Positions 26,341 through 35,350 of a stretch of 64,000 nucleotides of DNA are shown here, piece after piece. A program made the position numbers and the translations under genes. The notes beneath the pieces were generated by a model. It did not search any database. It was not told where the DNA came from and worked only from the letters and a program-made list of their open reading frames with translations. The stretch's first letter is position 1, and the number at the start of each line of letters is the position of its first letter. The stretch spans positions 5,828,001 through 5,892,000 of the forward strand of contig NZ_CP059724.1 in assembly GCF_022369515.1 (NCBI RefSeq). The letters are read 5' to 3'. Source of the stretch: Paenibacillus sp. 19GGS1-52 (GTDB lineage Bacteria > Bacillota > Bacilli > Paenibacillales > Paenibacillaceae).

Positions 26341-26658
26341 CTATCTCTGATCCCATTTCGCAAACAGCTGATCCACCCGTCCGCCGATGGAAGATTCGGT
26401 TATAGTTTGTAGCTTTCCATGATCAAATACGATCCGACCTCCAATGACTACTGTGGAGACAGCTCCAGACTGCATAGCATAGATCATGTTGGCAAACAGT
26501 TCTTTTTTCGGTGCCAGGGAAAGATCGTTAATATCGAGTGCGACGAAATCGGCGTGTTGTCCTGCTTGGAGAGAACCAATGGGCATTCGCAATATTTCAC
26601 CGGCGTTTCTGGTACTTCCAACATGACCCTCACCTGCTTTACGAGTAATAGAAAAAGC
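26341..26658 (-). pseudogene. C-terminal fragment of an amidohydrolase
   Basis: About 105 codons encode only the end of a metal-dependent amidohydrolase of the MtaD/SsnA/TrzN type: IGSLQAGQHADFVALDINDL, MIYAMQSGAVSTVVIGGRIV, then LFAKWDQR. The reading frame can be followed back to about 26658 and then meets a hutP fragment in another frame. The catalytic (beta/alpha)8 barrel, with all metal ligands, is absent, so the product would be inactive. Confidence 0.75.
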
Positions 26659-26873
26659 CCATACCCTATAATGTTGTTGTTCTTCGCAGCCGTTTCGATC
26701 GCCGCAATTACCTTAATCATATCCATTGCGCCCACCCTGCCAATCGTATAGCGGAAATCCTGAGACTTCAACTCTTGCTCCACGACCTTTTTCCATTCAT
26801 GCTCCTGCAGAACGGCCAGCAGAATAGCTAATTTACCAATAGGAAAAGTTGTTGAACCTGATGCTTCCTGCAT
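26659..26873 (-). pseudogene. hutP: N-terminal fragment of hutP (histidine utilisation antiterminator)
   Basis: From ATG 26873 the first 65-70 codons match HutP: FPIGKLAILLAVLQ, FRYTIGRVGAMDMIKVIAAI and ETAAKNN, the tRNA-like L-histidine/Mg-dependent RNA-binding fold start. The C-terminal half of HutP (about 75 residues, including the His-metal ligands) is replaced by frame-shifted amidohydrolase sequence. No hut catabolic genes are present nearby. The joint looks like a deletion that removed everything between hutP and the amidohydrolase end. Confidence 0.75.
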
Positions 26874-27122
26874 GTTGGAGCGCTCCTCTATTCTTGGAAT
26901 CCGACTAATGCGACGACTGGGCTTACGTTAATGTATGCCGATTGCTTCCTGAAGTGCTTGCTTGTATAGGCATAAAAAAAATGCAACCGAAACAAGGAAA
27001 CGTTCGTTCCCTAAATTCTCAGCTACATTCTGTTGACTAATCACTAATTATCGCTGAGTAGAATATATACTCGCCTCAGCGGTTTGTCAATATGAGTGTG
27101 ATCTTTTATGACATGTCCCTTT

Positions 27123-28064
27123 TTAATATCTACCGCCATGCGCGGCATTTTTCGGATTAACGAGTTCTAAGCGTGCTAAATCCTCAGAAGTTAATTTAAG
27201 TTCAACAGCTCCGGCATTTTCCTCCAAATACTTCACACGTTTTGTGCCTGGAATGGGCAGTGCACCGTTTGCCATGACCCAAGCTAACGCTAGTTGTGAA
27301 GCAGTTGCGTTCTTTTCTGCAGCCATATCTTGGATCTTGTTTACCAGATCCACATTTCTCTGGAAGTTCTCACCTTGAAAGCGCGGTAAATGCCTGCGAA
27401 TGTCATTCGCTGCGAAGTCCTCAAACTTTTGCAATTCACCCGTAATAAAACCTCGGCTTAATGGGCTGTACGCCACAAAAGTAATACCCAGTTCATTTAC
27501 AACAGGCAGTATGTCATCCTCAACGTCCCGACTCCAAAGAGAATATTCCGTCTGCAAGGCAGAGATCGGATGTACCGCATGGGCACGGCGAATGGTAGGA
27601 GCGTCTGCTTCGGATAACCCCAAGTAACGAACCTTTCCGGCAGCAACCAGTTCAGCCATTGCACCTACTGTATCTTCAATAGGAACATTAGGATCAACCC
27701 GATGCTGGTAATAAAGATCTATATAATCAAGGCCCAAGCGACGGAGGCTATCATCCACTGATTTCCGCACATAGTCCGGATGACCATTAATCCCCTGGAA
27801 ATTAGGCCCGAAAGCAAACTTCGTAGCTACTACAGCCTGATCGCGGCGACCTTTCAAAGCTTGACCCAGCAACTCTTCATTATGCCCATTTCCATATACA
27901 TCTGCAGTATCCAACAAGGTAACCCCTAATTCCAAAGCACGGTGAATCGTATCGAGGGAATTCTCGTCATTAGTTTCACCATACAGCCCTGGAGACATTC
28001 CCATCAAACCTAAACCAATGGATGAAACAATTAATTCACTATTACCCAGTTTACGAGTCTCCAT
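27123..28064 (-). CDS. Aldo/keto reductase (YdjG/AKR13-like)
   Basis: 313 residues, full-length aldo/keto reductase: DTADVYGNGHNEELLGQALK (Asp, Tyr), ATKFAFGPNFQGINGHPDYV (Lys), YQHRVDPNVPIEDTVGAM (His), and the NADPH-binding end IPGTKRVKYLEENAGAVELK. The HPDYVRKSVDDSLRRLGLDY segment is typical of the AKR13 group of plant- and fungal-like reductases with broad aldehyde substrates. AGAGAGG precedes ATG 28064. Monocistronic. Confidence 0.92.
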   Translation of the reverse strand: METRKLGNSELIVSSIGLGLMGMSPGLYGETNDENSLDTIHRALELGVTLLDTADVYGNGHNEELLGQALKGRRDQAVVATKFAFGPNFQGINGHPDYVRKSVDDSLRRLGLDYIDLYYQHRVDPNVPIEDTVGAMAELVAAGKVRYLGLSEADAPTIRRAHAVHPISALQTEYSLWSRDVEDDILPVVNELGITFVAYSPLSRGFITGELQKFEDFAANDIRRHLPRFQGENFQRNVDLVNKIQDMAAEKNATASQLALAWVMANGALPIPGTKRVKYLEENAGAVELKLTSEDLARLELVNPKNAAHGGRY

Positions 28065-28256
28065 TATAAGTAACCTCTCTTTCGTTTCTCAGAAATAATA
28101 TTTGCTGTTTCCGGCCTCACAAGCCCATTGTAGTCCTTAAAGTGCACTTTAAGGCAAGTGTTTTATTTACGCCCTTTTGAGGTTACTCGTTTGGGTAAGA
28201 GTCTAGACAAGATGGAACGGCTTCGCCGTCCTTTTATGGGCGGCACCCGCTTCTTC

Positions 28257-28305
28257 GAGAAATATAAGGATAAATTATTGCGTGAAGCAAATTCTTATAT
28301 TTCAA
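28257..28305. repeat. Stem-loop GAAATATAAG...CTTATATTTC
   Basis: A 10-bp perfect stem (GAAATATAAG at 28258-28267 and CTTATATTTC at about 28294-28303) around a 26-nt loop, in the gene-free stretch 28065-28436. It lies directly beside the duplicated terminator block. The overlapping 70-codon frame at 28158-28370 has no RBS and is rejected. Confidence 0.45.
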
Positions 28306-28431
28306 AAAAAGTGACCCTGCCAACGTTCGGCAGGGTCCAGATATATATTATAAGGGGGTTATGTGTTTAATATATACCTCTTATCTTAACCTAGTATGAA
28401 GGCACTATGAAGATTGGCTTAATTATTGAAA
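28303..28431 (-). repeat. Copy A of a 130-bp duplicated terminator block
   Basis: About 88 percent identical over its length to 31592-31720 by eye. On the minus strand it contains a terminator (GACCCTGCC, 7-nt loop, GGCAGGGTC, then seven T), preceded by an AT-rich stretch with an imperfect second hairpin (AAGAGG/CCCCCTT). It ends the Gfo/Idh/MocA gene whose stop is at 28437. Confidence 0.75.
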
Positions 28432-28436
28432 GATTA

Positions 28437-29522
28437 CTATTCATTCAAATAGACAGCCTTGCCTGTGCGGGCAGATTCATAGAGGGCTTCCAAGATTTGC
28501 GAAACGACATAAGCCTGTTCGGGAGTTACCACAGGTTCCTTGTCCTGCTCTATAGCTTCAATCCATTTTCTCATTTCTATATCTGGAGCACTTTCTTCGA
28601 TACCCTCGTAGAAGGCAACACCGCCCGCACTGAGTTCAATTTCTTTGGTATATAAGCGACTATGTGCTTCTCCGTTGATGCGCAGCCCGTTCTTCATATC
28701 AGCTCCTGCCGCAGTACCACTTAAGCTGCATTTCGCTTCATCTACATCCAGCGAATTAAGCGCCCAGCTGGATTCGAGCATGATGGTCGCCCCATTCTCC
28801 ATGACAATCATCCCGAAGGCTGAATCCTCAACGGTAAATTGTTTGGGGTCCCAAGGGCCCCAAGCATTGGCAGCGTTCTCTTTTTGCGAAAGCTCGTGAT
28901 GTGTAGTGCCCAGAACAACCTTGGGCTGATAGTTATCCATCATCCACAACGTTAGATCCAGCGCGTGAGTACCAATATCAATTAGCGGGCCTCCACCTTG
29001 CTTCTCCTCATCGAGGAAGACTCCCCAAGTCGGTACGGCTCTTCGTCTGATCGCATGTGCCTTGGCAAAATATATAGATCCAAGCTCGCCAGCCTCACAA
29101 AGTTTCTTCAGGTACAAGCTGTCTTCTCTAAAGCGGTTATTATAGCCAATTGTTAGCTTCTTCCCTGTACGTTTCGCAGCCTCAACCATACTTTTGGCCT
29201 CGGCAGCGCTCTTGGCCATCGGTTTTTCGCACATGACATGCTTGCCTGCTTCCAAGGCAGCGATGGAAATCTCTGCATGAGAGATATTTGGCGTGAGTAC
29301 ATGCACTATATCAATGGAAGTATCCTGCAGAAGCTCTGTATAATCTGCATAGACCTTAGCCTCAGTACTATCATACTTCTTCGCGGCTTCTTCGGCTCGT
29401 TCCACGACAATGTCGCAAAACGCCACAAGCTGAACATTCTTCAGCTTGCTTAAACTTGGTAAATGCTTTCCGTTTGCTATTCCACCACAGCCAATAATTC
29501 CAATACGATAACCTTTACTCAT
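28437..29522 (-). CDS. Gfo/Idh/MocA family NAD(P)-dependent oxidoreductase
   Basis: 361 residues. The Rossmann glycine motif is in RIGIIGCGGIANGKHLPSL (about 6-24), the catalytic-region CEKPMAKSAAEAKSM includes the conserved EKP lysine (about residue 99), and GGGPLIDIGTHALDLTLWMM (about 174-193) carries the substrate-side Asp/His pair of the family. Substrates are cyclic sugars or polyols; the exact one is unknown. The start overlaps the AraC stop by 4 nt. It is third in a tight operon with an AraC regulator and a second dehydrogenase. Confidence 0.92.
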   Translation of the reverse strand: MSKGYRIGIIGCGGIANGKHLPSLSKLKNVQLVAFCDIVVERAEEAAKKYDSTEAKVYADYTELLQDTSIDIVHVLTPNISHAEISIAALEAGKHVMCEKPMAKSAAEAKSMVEAAKRTGKKLTIGYNNRFREDSLYLKKLCEAGELGSIYFAKAHAIRRRAVPTWGVFLDEEKQGGGPLIDIGTHALDLTLWMMDNYQPKVVLGTTHHELSQKENAANAWGPWDPKQFTVEDSAFGMIVMENGATIMLESSWALNSLDVDEAKCSLSGTAAGADMKNGLRINGEAHSRLYTKEIELSAGGVAFYEGIEESAPDIEMRKWIEAIEQDKEPVVTPEQAYVVSQILEALYESARTGKAVYLNE

Positions 29523-30457
29523 CTAAGTTCACCCTCACTTTTTATTTGCTGCTGCTTGTTGCGAAATGTAGCTGGAGTCATGCCCAGACGCTTGCGAAAC
29601 ACAGTATGTAAGTAATTCGCATTCGTAAACCCCGCTGATAAGGCAATTTGCTCAAGTGGGAAGGAATTCTCTTCCAGACTGTGGCATACCGCCTGCAAGC
29701 GAAAGTCCTCAAGCACCCGGCTGAATGGTCGTTCAGGATTGATATGCTTAAAAATTCTTTGCAGCTGTCTGGTGCTGATATGCAGCTTCTCCGCCACATT
29801 CTCTATAGTCACCACTGCCGAGTGATTCGCCTCCATGTACTGCAAAGCATACTCATACCGATAAGTTGACATATCCCGGACCGGTGCTTCTGCGCGAATC
29901 CCACCTGTATCATAAGCTCTGGCTGTCTTCAATAAAATACTGATCACCAGCTGTTTAATAGAGGTGTAATACCCAATCAGCTTGCTGTCATAGGCTATAT
30001 AAGCTTCCAAAAAGCACTTCATCGCTTGATGGTAATCTTGTGCAGGAATCAAAGGCAGTCGTTGAAGTTTCCCAATGACCTCCTCTGCTTCAGCTACCTC
30101 CCAAGGATCAACGCTCTCCCGGTGCTTTTCCACAATATCGACATGAAGGCACAGTTCGTCCATGGACTCTGCAGAGTCAGCCTCCTGATAATGCACAACG
30201 CCAGGTCCCGTTAAATAGAGCATTCCTTCAGACAAGGAGTACATATCTCCATCAAGAATAACCTTGCCTTTGCCTCGCGGAATAAAATGAAACTCAAATT
30301 CGGCATGATTATGGAAGTCAACGATCCGCCCCGCCGGGAAAGACGTCAAATGGAACCTCAGCACCCGAATCTCATAATGTCCCCAGAGGATGGAAATATC
30401 TAGCCTCTCCAAAATATCCCATTTCTCGAACATAATCTCGAAAGGAAATCTACTCAA
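29519..30457 (-). CDS. AraC family transcriptional regulator
   Basis: 312 residues from TTG 30457, or 304 from ATG 30433. N-terminal cupin (FPAGRIVDFHNHAEFEFHFI; GMLYLTGPGVVHYQEAD) and C-terminal double HTH (VAEKLHISTRQLQRIFKHIN; ALSAGFTNANYLHTVFRKRL). The TTG overlaps the end of the upstream dehydrogenase gene by 8 nt, and its own stop overlaps the downstream dehydrogenase. It probably controls this operon in response to a sugar or its oxidised product. Confidence 0.9.
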   Translation of the reverse strand: MSRFPFEIMFEKWDILERLDISILWGHYEIRVLRFHLTSFPAGRIVDFHNHAEFEFHFIPRGKGKVILDGDMYSLSEGMLYLTGPGVVHYQEADSAESMDELCLHVDIVEKHRESVDPWEVAEAEEVIGKLQRLPLIPAQDYHQAMKCFLEAYIAYDSKLIGYYTSIKQLVISILLKTARAYDTGGIRAEAPVRDMSTYRYEYALQYMEANHSAVVTIENVAEKLHISTRQLQRIFKHINPERPFSRVLEDFRLQAVCHSLEENSFPLEQIALSAGFTNANYLHTVFRKRLGMTPATFRNKQQQIKSEGELR

Positions 30458-31442
30458 GGGCCAACCGAACCCTCCGACCTTCGGTGGCCGAGATATTCGC
30501 TGCCTCCATTAATCGGGTAAGCTCCACAGCGGCTTCAATATTATCAACGGCTGACGTGTTGTTCTGAATATGGCTGACCCATTGATGAAAGGCGCTTTCC
30601 CGATTCCCAAGCAGAGGTTGTTCAGTCCAGACATCCGCGTTCTCCGGTATTAGCTTAGTTCTGAGCAGCAGCTTCGGCTCTGGTGTACCGAATAATAGCG
30701 TACCTTCGGTTCCATGAACCTCAATCGCAAACGGAGAATGACTATTCACAAAACCGGCTTCCACCACGCCAATCGCCCCAGAGTCCGTATGCAAAGTGAC
30801 AACCGCATTATCTTCGACTTCCTTGCCTGTTACATAGCCGAAGTTTGCGCTTACACCTGTTACTGCTTGACCTAAAAAGAGTTTAGCCAAATACATTGGG
30901 TGGCAGCCCAGATCAATTAGAGCGCCTCCCTGGCATTGCTCCAGATTATAGAAATGAGCAGGCAGCCAATCGGCGATAGCCCCATCATGAGACAAGCGAA
31001 CTCTAACGTAAGTGATTTGGCCAAGCAAGCCTTGCTTTAAAATATCCTGAATCGTTAAGGTATACCCATCATTCAAACGTGGTAAGGAGACGGTCAGCTT
31101 GACCTGTTTCTCCGCAACAACAGCCATAATATCATTCACATCCTGCGATGTTGAAGCTATAACTTTTTCCGTGAAAATGTGTTTGCCTGCTTGGGCGGCC
31201 GCAATGATAACCTCTTTATGCCGGTTGGTGGGTGCATCTACAATCACAGCATCTACTTGTGCCAGCATATCTTCGAGAGAATCATAAAAAGGGACATGCA
31301 GGCTCTCTGCCGCTTTAGTTCCACGTTCGCTATCTTCATCCCAGACTGCAGATATCTCTGTATCTTCATGCTCCTGAGCTTGCTTGGTGTAATCCCAGGC
31401 ATGGACATGCCAAAAGCTGATCTTGCCTATTCTAATGCTCAC
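30450..31442 (-). CDS. Gfo/Idh/MocA family oxidoreductase
   Basis: 330 residues from GTG 31442 (GGAGG 8 nt upstream; the open frame to 31499 lacks an RBS). It starts MSIRIGKISFWHVHAWDYTK: the usual Rossmann GxGxxG is replaced by a FWHVHAWDY segment, as in some family members that bind NAD loosely. The EKVIASTSQDVNDIM region takes the EKP position (EKV), and GALIDLGCHPMYLAKLFLGQ carries the substrate-site Asp and His. First gene of the dehydrogenase-AraC-dehydrogenase operon. A sugar substrate is likely but unknown. Confidence 0.88.
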   Translation of the reverse strand: MSIRIGKISFWHVHAWDYTKQAQEHEDTEISAVWDEDSERGTKAAESLHVPFYDSLEDMLAQVDAVIVDAPTNRHKEVIIAAAQAGKHIFTEKVIASTSQDVNDIMAVVAEKQVKLTVSLPRLNDGYTLTIQDILKQGLLGQITYVRVRLSHDGAIADWLPAHFYNLEQCQGGALIDLGCHPMYLAKLFLGQAVTGVSANFGYVTGKEVEDNAVVTLHTDSGAIGVVEAGFVNSHSPFAIEVHGTEGTLLFGTPEPKLLLRTKLIPENADVWTEQPLLGNRESAFHQWVSHIQNNTSAVDNIEAAVELTRLMEAANISATEGRRVRLALE

Positions 31443-31591
31443 CGGTCTTAGCCTCCAATATATATTATTCTGACATCCTTCTATAAGGTAACACATCACA
31501 AGGGCAATTTTTAGTAGAAATATGCGACAATTAGTGTGTACTATTACGACATCTTTTGGTTATCCAGATAAGAAAGTTTGTGCAGATTTGG

Positions 31592-31720
31592 ACAAAAAAG
31601 TGACCCCACCAACGTTCGGCAGGGTCCAGTTATATATTATAAGGGGGTTATGTGTTTAATATATACCCCTTAGCTTAAGCCAGTATGAAAGCCTTATGAA
31701 AGTTTGCTTAATTTATCAAA
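31592..31720 (-). repeat. Copy B of the 130-bp duplicated terminator block
   Basis: Near copy of 28303-28431. Here the block reaches into the last codons of msrAB (stop 31694). Terminator hairpin GACCCTGCC/GGTGGGGTC with six T on the minus strand; the second hairpin (AAGGGG/CCCCCTT) is intact. Together with copy A it brackets the dehydrogenase-AraC operon. Confidence 0.75.
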
Positions 31721-32692
31721 TAACTTCAAATACCGTTCAAGCCCGCTCTGCTCCAGCTCTTCTTTTGCGATAAACCGCAATGCAGCAGAGTTCAGCCGGT
31801 AGTGCAGCTTCGTGGGTTCTGGACCATCGTAGAAGACGTAACCGAGATGAGCTTGGCTTAATCGGCTGCGCACAGCCGTCCGCACCTGGCCCTGGCTATA
31901 ATCCGCTTCCTTGCGGATCAGACCCTCCTCGATTGGCTTCTTGAAGCTGGGCCAGCCGGTGCCTGAATCGAATTGATCTGTTGAACTGAACAGCGGATCT
32001 CCATTTACTACATCCACATATAGCCCTTCACGCTTGTTATCCCAATACTCATTCTGGAACGCGGGCTCCGTCCCCTTGTTCTGGGTGACCTCATATTGCA
32101 GTTCTGTCAACTGCTGACGCAGCCGCTTCTTATCCTCTTTGTTATTCCAGACTTGTTCCTTAAACTCGTCACGACCCGAGCCCTTCTGATAGAGCTTGTA
32201 ATTCGCAACATGAGTCTTATAGTAATTCTGATGAACCTCTTCAGCCGAATAAAATGGCCCTGCTGGAATGATCTCCGTCACAATGGGACCCTTGAACCTC
32301 TTACTGGCCTTCTGCGCCTGCTTGGAAGCTTCAGCCTTCACCCGTTGCTCCTCATTGTGAACAAATATCACGGTCCGGTAGGAATAACCCCGATCCAGAA
32401 ATTGTCCCCCTTTATCGGTAGGATCAATCTGCTGCCAATAGAGCTCTAACAGACGATCATAAGGAAAAACATCCGGCTGAAACGTAATCTGTACCGCCTC
32501 AACATGCCCTGTTGTTTCCGTGCCGACCTCCTCATAAGTCGGATTCACCGTGTGTCCACCTGTATAGCCTGAAATGATGGAGACAATGCCTGGCAGTTCG
32601 TCGAACGGCTTGACCATACACCAGAAGCATCCTCCGGCAAAGGTGGCTAGTTGTTCACCAGAATCTTTTTCATTCGCGTGCTGCTCATTCAT
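31694..32692 (-). CDS. msrA: Peptide methionine sulfoxide reductase MsrA-MsrB fusion, MsrB part lacking cysteine
   Basis: 332 residues. MsrA domain (about 15-170) with the catalytic GGCFWCMVKPFDELPG and GYTGGHTVNPTYEEVG, close to B. subtilis MsrA. MsrB domain (about 190-325) is recognisable from QYEVTQNKGTEPAFQNEYWD, SGTGWPSFKKPI and RSRLSQAHLGYVF, but the catalytic RYC(I/V)NSA motif reads HYRLNSAALRF, and no cysteine occurs anywhere in the MsrB half. MsrA should reduce methionine-S-sulfoxide in the cytoplasm; MsrB activity on the R form is doubtful. It overlaps the preceding coiled-coil gene by 8 nt. Confidence 0.9.
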   Translation of the reverse strand: MNEQHANEKDSGEQLATFAGGCFWCMVKPFDELPGIVSIISGYTGGHTVNPTYEEVGTETTGHVEAVQITFQPDVFPYDRLLELYWQQIDPTDKGGQFLDRGYSYRTVIFVHNEEQRVKAEASKQAQKASKRFKGPIVTEIIPAGPFYSAEEVHQNYYKTHVANYKLYQKGSGRDEFKEQVWNNKEDKKRLRQQLTELQYEVTQNKGTEPAFQNEYWDNKREGLYVDVVNGDPLFSSTDQFDSGTGWPSFKKPIEEGLIRKEADYSQGQVRTAVRSRLSQAHLGYVFYDGPEPTKLHYRLNSAALRFIAKEELEQSGLERYLKLFDKLSKLS

Positions 32693-32972
32693 CAAGCTTA
32701 TCCAACTCGTTCTCTAGTTCAGTAATTCTTTTATGGGCTGCGTCGATCCATGCCTGCTTCCCAGCCATTTTGTCCAATAGCTGCTTCGCCTCCTCAGAGT
32801 GAATCTCTAGATTAAAGCCTGGAGAAGTTTGCAGAGCAATCAGCATGGACTCGTAACCCTCGGATACGCTTTTGGCCTGGTCAATTTCTTCATGTGTGGC
32901 CTTTATTTGATATTCAAGATAAGAGATATCGGATGCGGCCGATGCACTGGTTGAACGCTGTGAGTAGGTCAT
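32685..32972 (-). CDS. Small coiled-coil protein of unknown function
   Basis: 95 residues, not recognised. Almost entirely helical with heptad-like spacing (about residues 17-95: YLEYQIKATHEEIDQAKSV, HKRITELENELDKLDE). GAAGGGAAGAGG precedes ATG 32972. It overlaps the msrAB start, so both are likely co-expressed. No signal peptide or membrane segment, hence cytosolic. Any link to oxidative repair comes from position only. Confidence 0.65.
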   Translation of the reverse strand: MTYSQRSTSASAASDISYLEYQIKATHEEIDQAKSVSEGYESMLIALQTSPGFNLEIHSEEAKQLLDKMAGKQAWIDAAHKRITELENELDKLDE

Positions 32973-33031
32973 AATCCTCTTCCCTTCTATAGTTAATTCT
33001 TATCATACATGTTACTACCAAGCGTAAAAAG

Positions 33032-33073
33032 AAAAAAGCCCCCCATGAGTTCATTGAACTCATGGGGGGCTAC
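33032..33073 (-). terminator. Strong terminator of the alpha-galactosidase operon
   Basis: An 18-bp perfect stem (AGCCCCCCATGAGTTCA and its complement) closes a very short loop and is followed by T's on the minus strand. The gene ends at 33112. Confidence 0.9.
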
Positions 33074-33111
33074 ATAGGTGATTAGCATAGCTCGATGTTT
33101 AGCATTTACTC

Positions 33112-35307
33112 CTAAACGACCTTCACTTTCCAGCATTGACTTACATAATCATGATGAAATAGTGGTAGATGGAGGCCAGCCTGCATGAGCCGATCACCCC
33201 TGTAGAGTATTTCCAAATCCTCAATGCAGTAGGTCCATTCGGGATTCAGCCCTTTCAAGGCCAGCCGTTTAAGAGGAGCATTCGGAATAGCAAGCACTTG
33301 GAAATAGAATACCAATGCTTCTCTGCGGTCTTCGGAAACAAACATCCATGCGGTTTCATTTCTGCTGCCCTCAAAGGGACTTCTTAACCGATATAAATCA
33401 CCTTGCTGCACCAGGGACCGTATATCCTTATATATAGATACCTGCTGCCGAACAACGGCTTTCTCTTCCTCGGTAAACACAGTCAAATCAAGCTCATAGC
33501 CTAGGTTGCCTGACATAGCTACGTCTCCACGGGTCTTAAGTGGGGTAACCCGCCCTACCTGATGGTTCGGCACGGCCGACACATGGGCGCCCATCGTGCT
33601 GATCGGATACACAAGGCTGGTGCCGTATTGGATCTTAAGTCGCTCCACCGCATCGGTATCGTCGCTCGTCCAGGTCTGCGGCATGTAATACAACATTCCC
33701 GGATCGAAGCGACCTCCTCCACCAGAACAGCTCTCGAACAAAATTTCCGGGAATCTTTCCGTCAACCGTTCCAGCAACTCGTAAAGTCCAAGTATATATC
33801 GGTGTGCTGTCTCAGACTGCCGTTCCGCACTTGCCAACACCGATCCGATCTCTGTCATGTTCCGATTCATGTCCCACTTGATGTACGTAATAGGAGCCGC
33901 TGTAAGAATCCCGCTCAAACGTTCAAACAGATAGTCGCGCACATCTTGGCGCGACATATCCAGAACCAGTTGCTTCCTGGCCTCCGTCCGCCGCCGCTCT
34001 GGAGCGTGCAGACACCAGTCCGGGTGCTTCCGGTACAGGTCGCTGTCGGGAGAGATCATCTCTGGCTCGAACCAAAGGCCGAACTGCAGCCCTTGACGTA
34101 TGACCCGATCTGCCAGATCTGCCAGACCCTTAGGCAGTTTGTTCTGGTCTACCATCCAATCTCCCAAAGAGCTGGTATCATCATCCCGTTTGCCAAACCA
34201 GCCGTCATCCAAGACGAAGAGTTCAATCCCGAGCTCTGCGGCGCTCGTTGCGATAGCTTCAACTTTCTCTGCGTTAAAGTCGAAGTAAGTCGCTTCCCAG
34301 TTATTGACCAGAATGGGACGCTCTCGATCGCGGTGGATCCCTCGGCACAGACGGGTCCGGTACAGCTTATGGTAGGTACGTGACATGCCGCCCAAGCCTT
34401 CCGACGAATACACCATTACAGCTTCAGGCGTTTGAAAGCTCTCCCCAGGCAACAGGAGCCAGGAGAAATCAAAGCCGTTAATCCCGATGGATACCCGTGT
34501 CGTATCGAATTGATCCACTTGGGCCTCCGCTTCGAAATTGCCGCTGTACACCAGACTGAATCCATATACATCACCTTGGTCCTCATCTGTATTCGGCCGG
34601 AGCAATGCAATAAAGGGATTCATTTGATGACTGCTGGAGCCCCGGCGGCTCGCGGCAGATGTTCCTCCATGCCCTATGGCTCGTCTTTCAATATGCCGCT
34701 CTCTAACCCACGAACCGTGCAAGCATAACCATTCGAAATCTGCATCCTGAAAATCTACGCTGGCACTTAATGCTTTCAAGAGACGACAAGCTTCCTTGCC
34801 GCGGTTGATGAACTTCACGGATCTTGCAATGGCATTAAATGTCTCGAACATCGTGTAGCTCAGAACGACCGTAAGCCCAGAGTTGTTATCACTCAACTCT
34901 AGTTCAAGCGTCTGCACCTCATCTCCATCTTCAGCATAGACCGCTGGCAACCCTTCGAGCGACTGCTTCCCCTTAATTATGCGATGGGTAACATATTTTA
35001 GCTCGGTCACCCGTGTACCGTCGTTTAGCTGAACCTGATAAGCCGGAGTTCGGAAGTCACCTGTTCCATACTGCGGGTATTCCTGAGGCAAGGTATCCAA
35101 GGAGATGCTGTTGTCCTCCGGCACCGAATTAGGGATGAAGGAGCAGCGTTCTACGTGTTGAATCAGCCCTGACAGATTCCCTTGTTCGCTTAATCTTTTT
35201 CCCCAATACGCATGGGCCGGGTAACCATGAGCCAACTGAATTACGTAGCTCATATCCCTGGACTGCAGATGAAACAACCCTTCTTGTTCATGATAAAAGA
35301 TAGCCAT
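33112..35307 (-). CDS. Alpha-galactosidase, GH36
   Basis: 731 residues, the full length of bacterial GH36 enzymes (AgaA/RafA type). An N-terminal beta-sandwich (about 1-330) precedes the catalytic barrel (about 330-640) with LFVLDDGWFGKRDDDTSS, the nucleophile Asp in YIKWDMNRNMTE and the acid/base Asp in TWTSDDTDAVERLK; GLWFEPEMISPDSDLYRKHP is a substrate-site signature. It cleaves terminal alpha-1,6-galactose from melibiose, raffinose and stachyose. No signal peptide, so the sugar must be imported first. AAGGAG precedes ATG 35307. Last gene of the operon with the ABC permeases. Confidence 0.95.
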   Translation of the reverse strand: MAIFYHEQEGLFHLQSRDMSYVIQLAHGYPAHAYWGKRLSEQGNLSGLIQHVERCSFIPNSVPEDNSISLDTLPQEYPQYGTGDFRTPAYQVQLNDGTRVTELKYVTHRIIKGKQSLEGLPAVYAEDGDEVQTLELELSDNNSGLTVVLSYTMFETFNAIARSVKFINRGKEACRLLKALSASVDFQDADFEWLCLHGSWVRERHIERRAIGHGGTSAASRRGSSSHQMNPFIALLRPNTDEDQGDVYGFSLVYSGNFEAEAQVDQFDTTRVSIGINGFDFSWLLLPGESFQTPEAVMVYSSEGLGGMSRTYHKLYRTRLCRGIHRDRERPILVNNWEATYFDFNAEKVEAIATSAAELGIELFVLDDGWFGKRDDDTSSLGDWMVDQNKLPKGLADLADRVIRQGLQFGLWFEPEMISPDSDLYRKHPDWCLHAPERRRTEARKQLVLDMSRQDVRDYLFERLSGILTAAPITYIKWDMNRNMTEIGSVLASAERQSETAHRYILGLYELLERLTERFPEILFESCSGGGGRFDPGMLYYMPQTWTSDDTDAVERLKIQYGTSLVYPISTMGAHVSAVPNHQVGRVTPLKTRGDVAMSGNLGYELDLTVFTEEEKAVVRQQVSIYKDIRSLVQQGDLYRLRSPFEGSRNETAWMFVSEDRREALVFYFQVLAIPNAPLKRLALKGLNPEWTYCIEDLEILYRGDRLMQAGLHLPLFHHDYVSQCWKVKVV

Positions 35308-35350
35308 AGTGAAATCTCCTTAATGTCATATGATAATAAATCTTGTGTTG

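Noticed and set aside
28158..28370. A 70-codon ORF
   Set aside because: No RBS, and it runs through a stem-loop repeat and the duplicated terminator block. Composition does not look coding.
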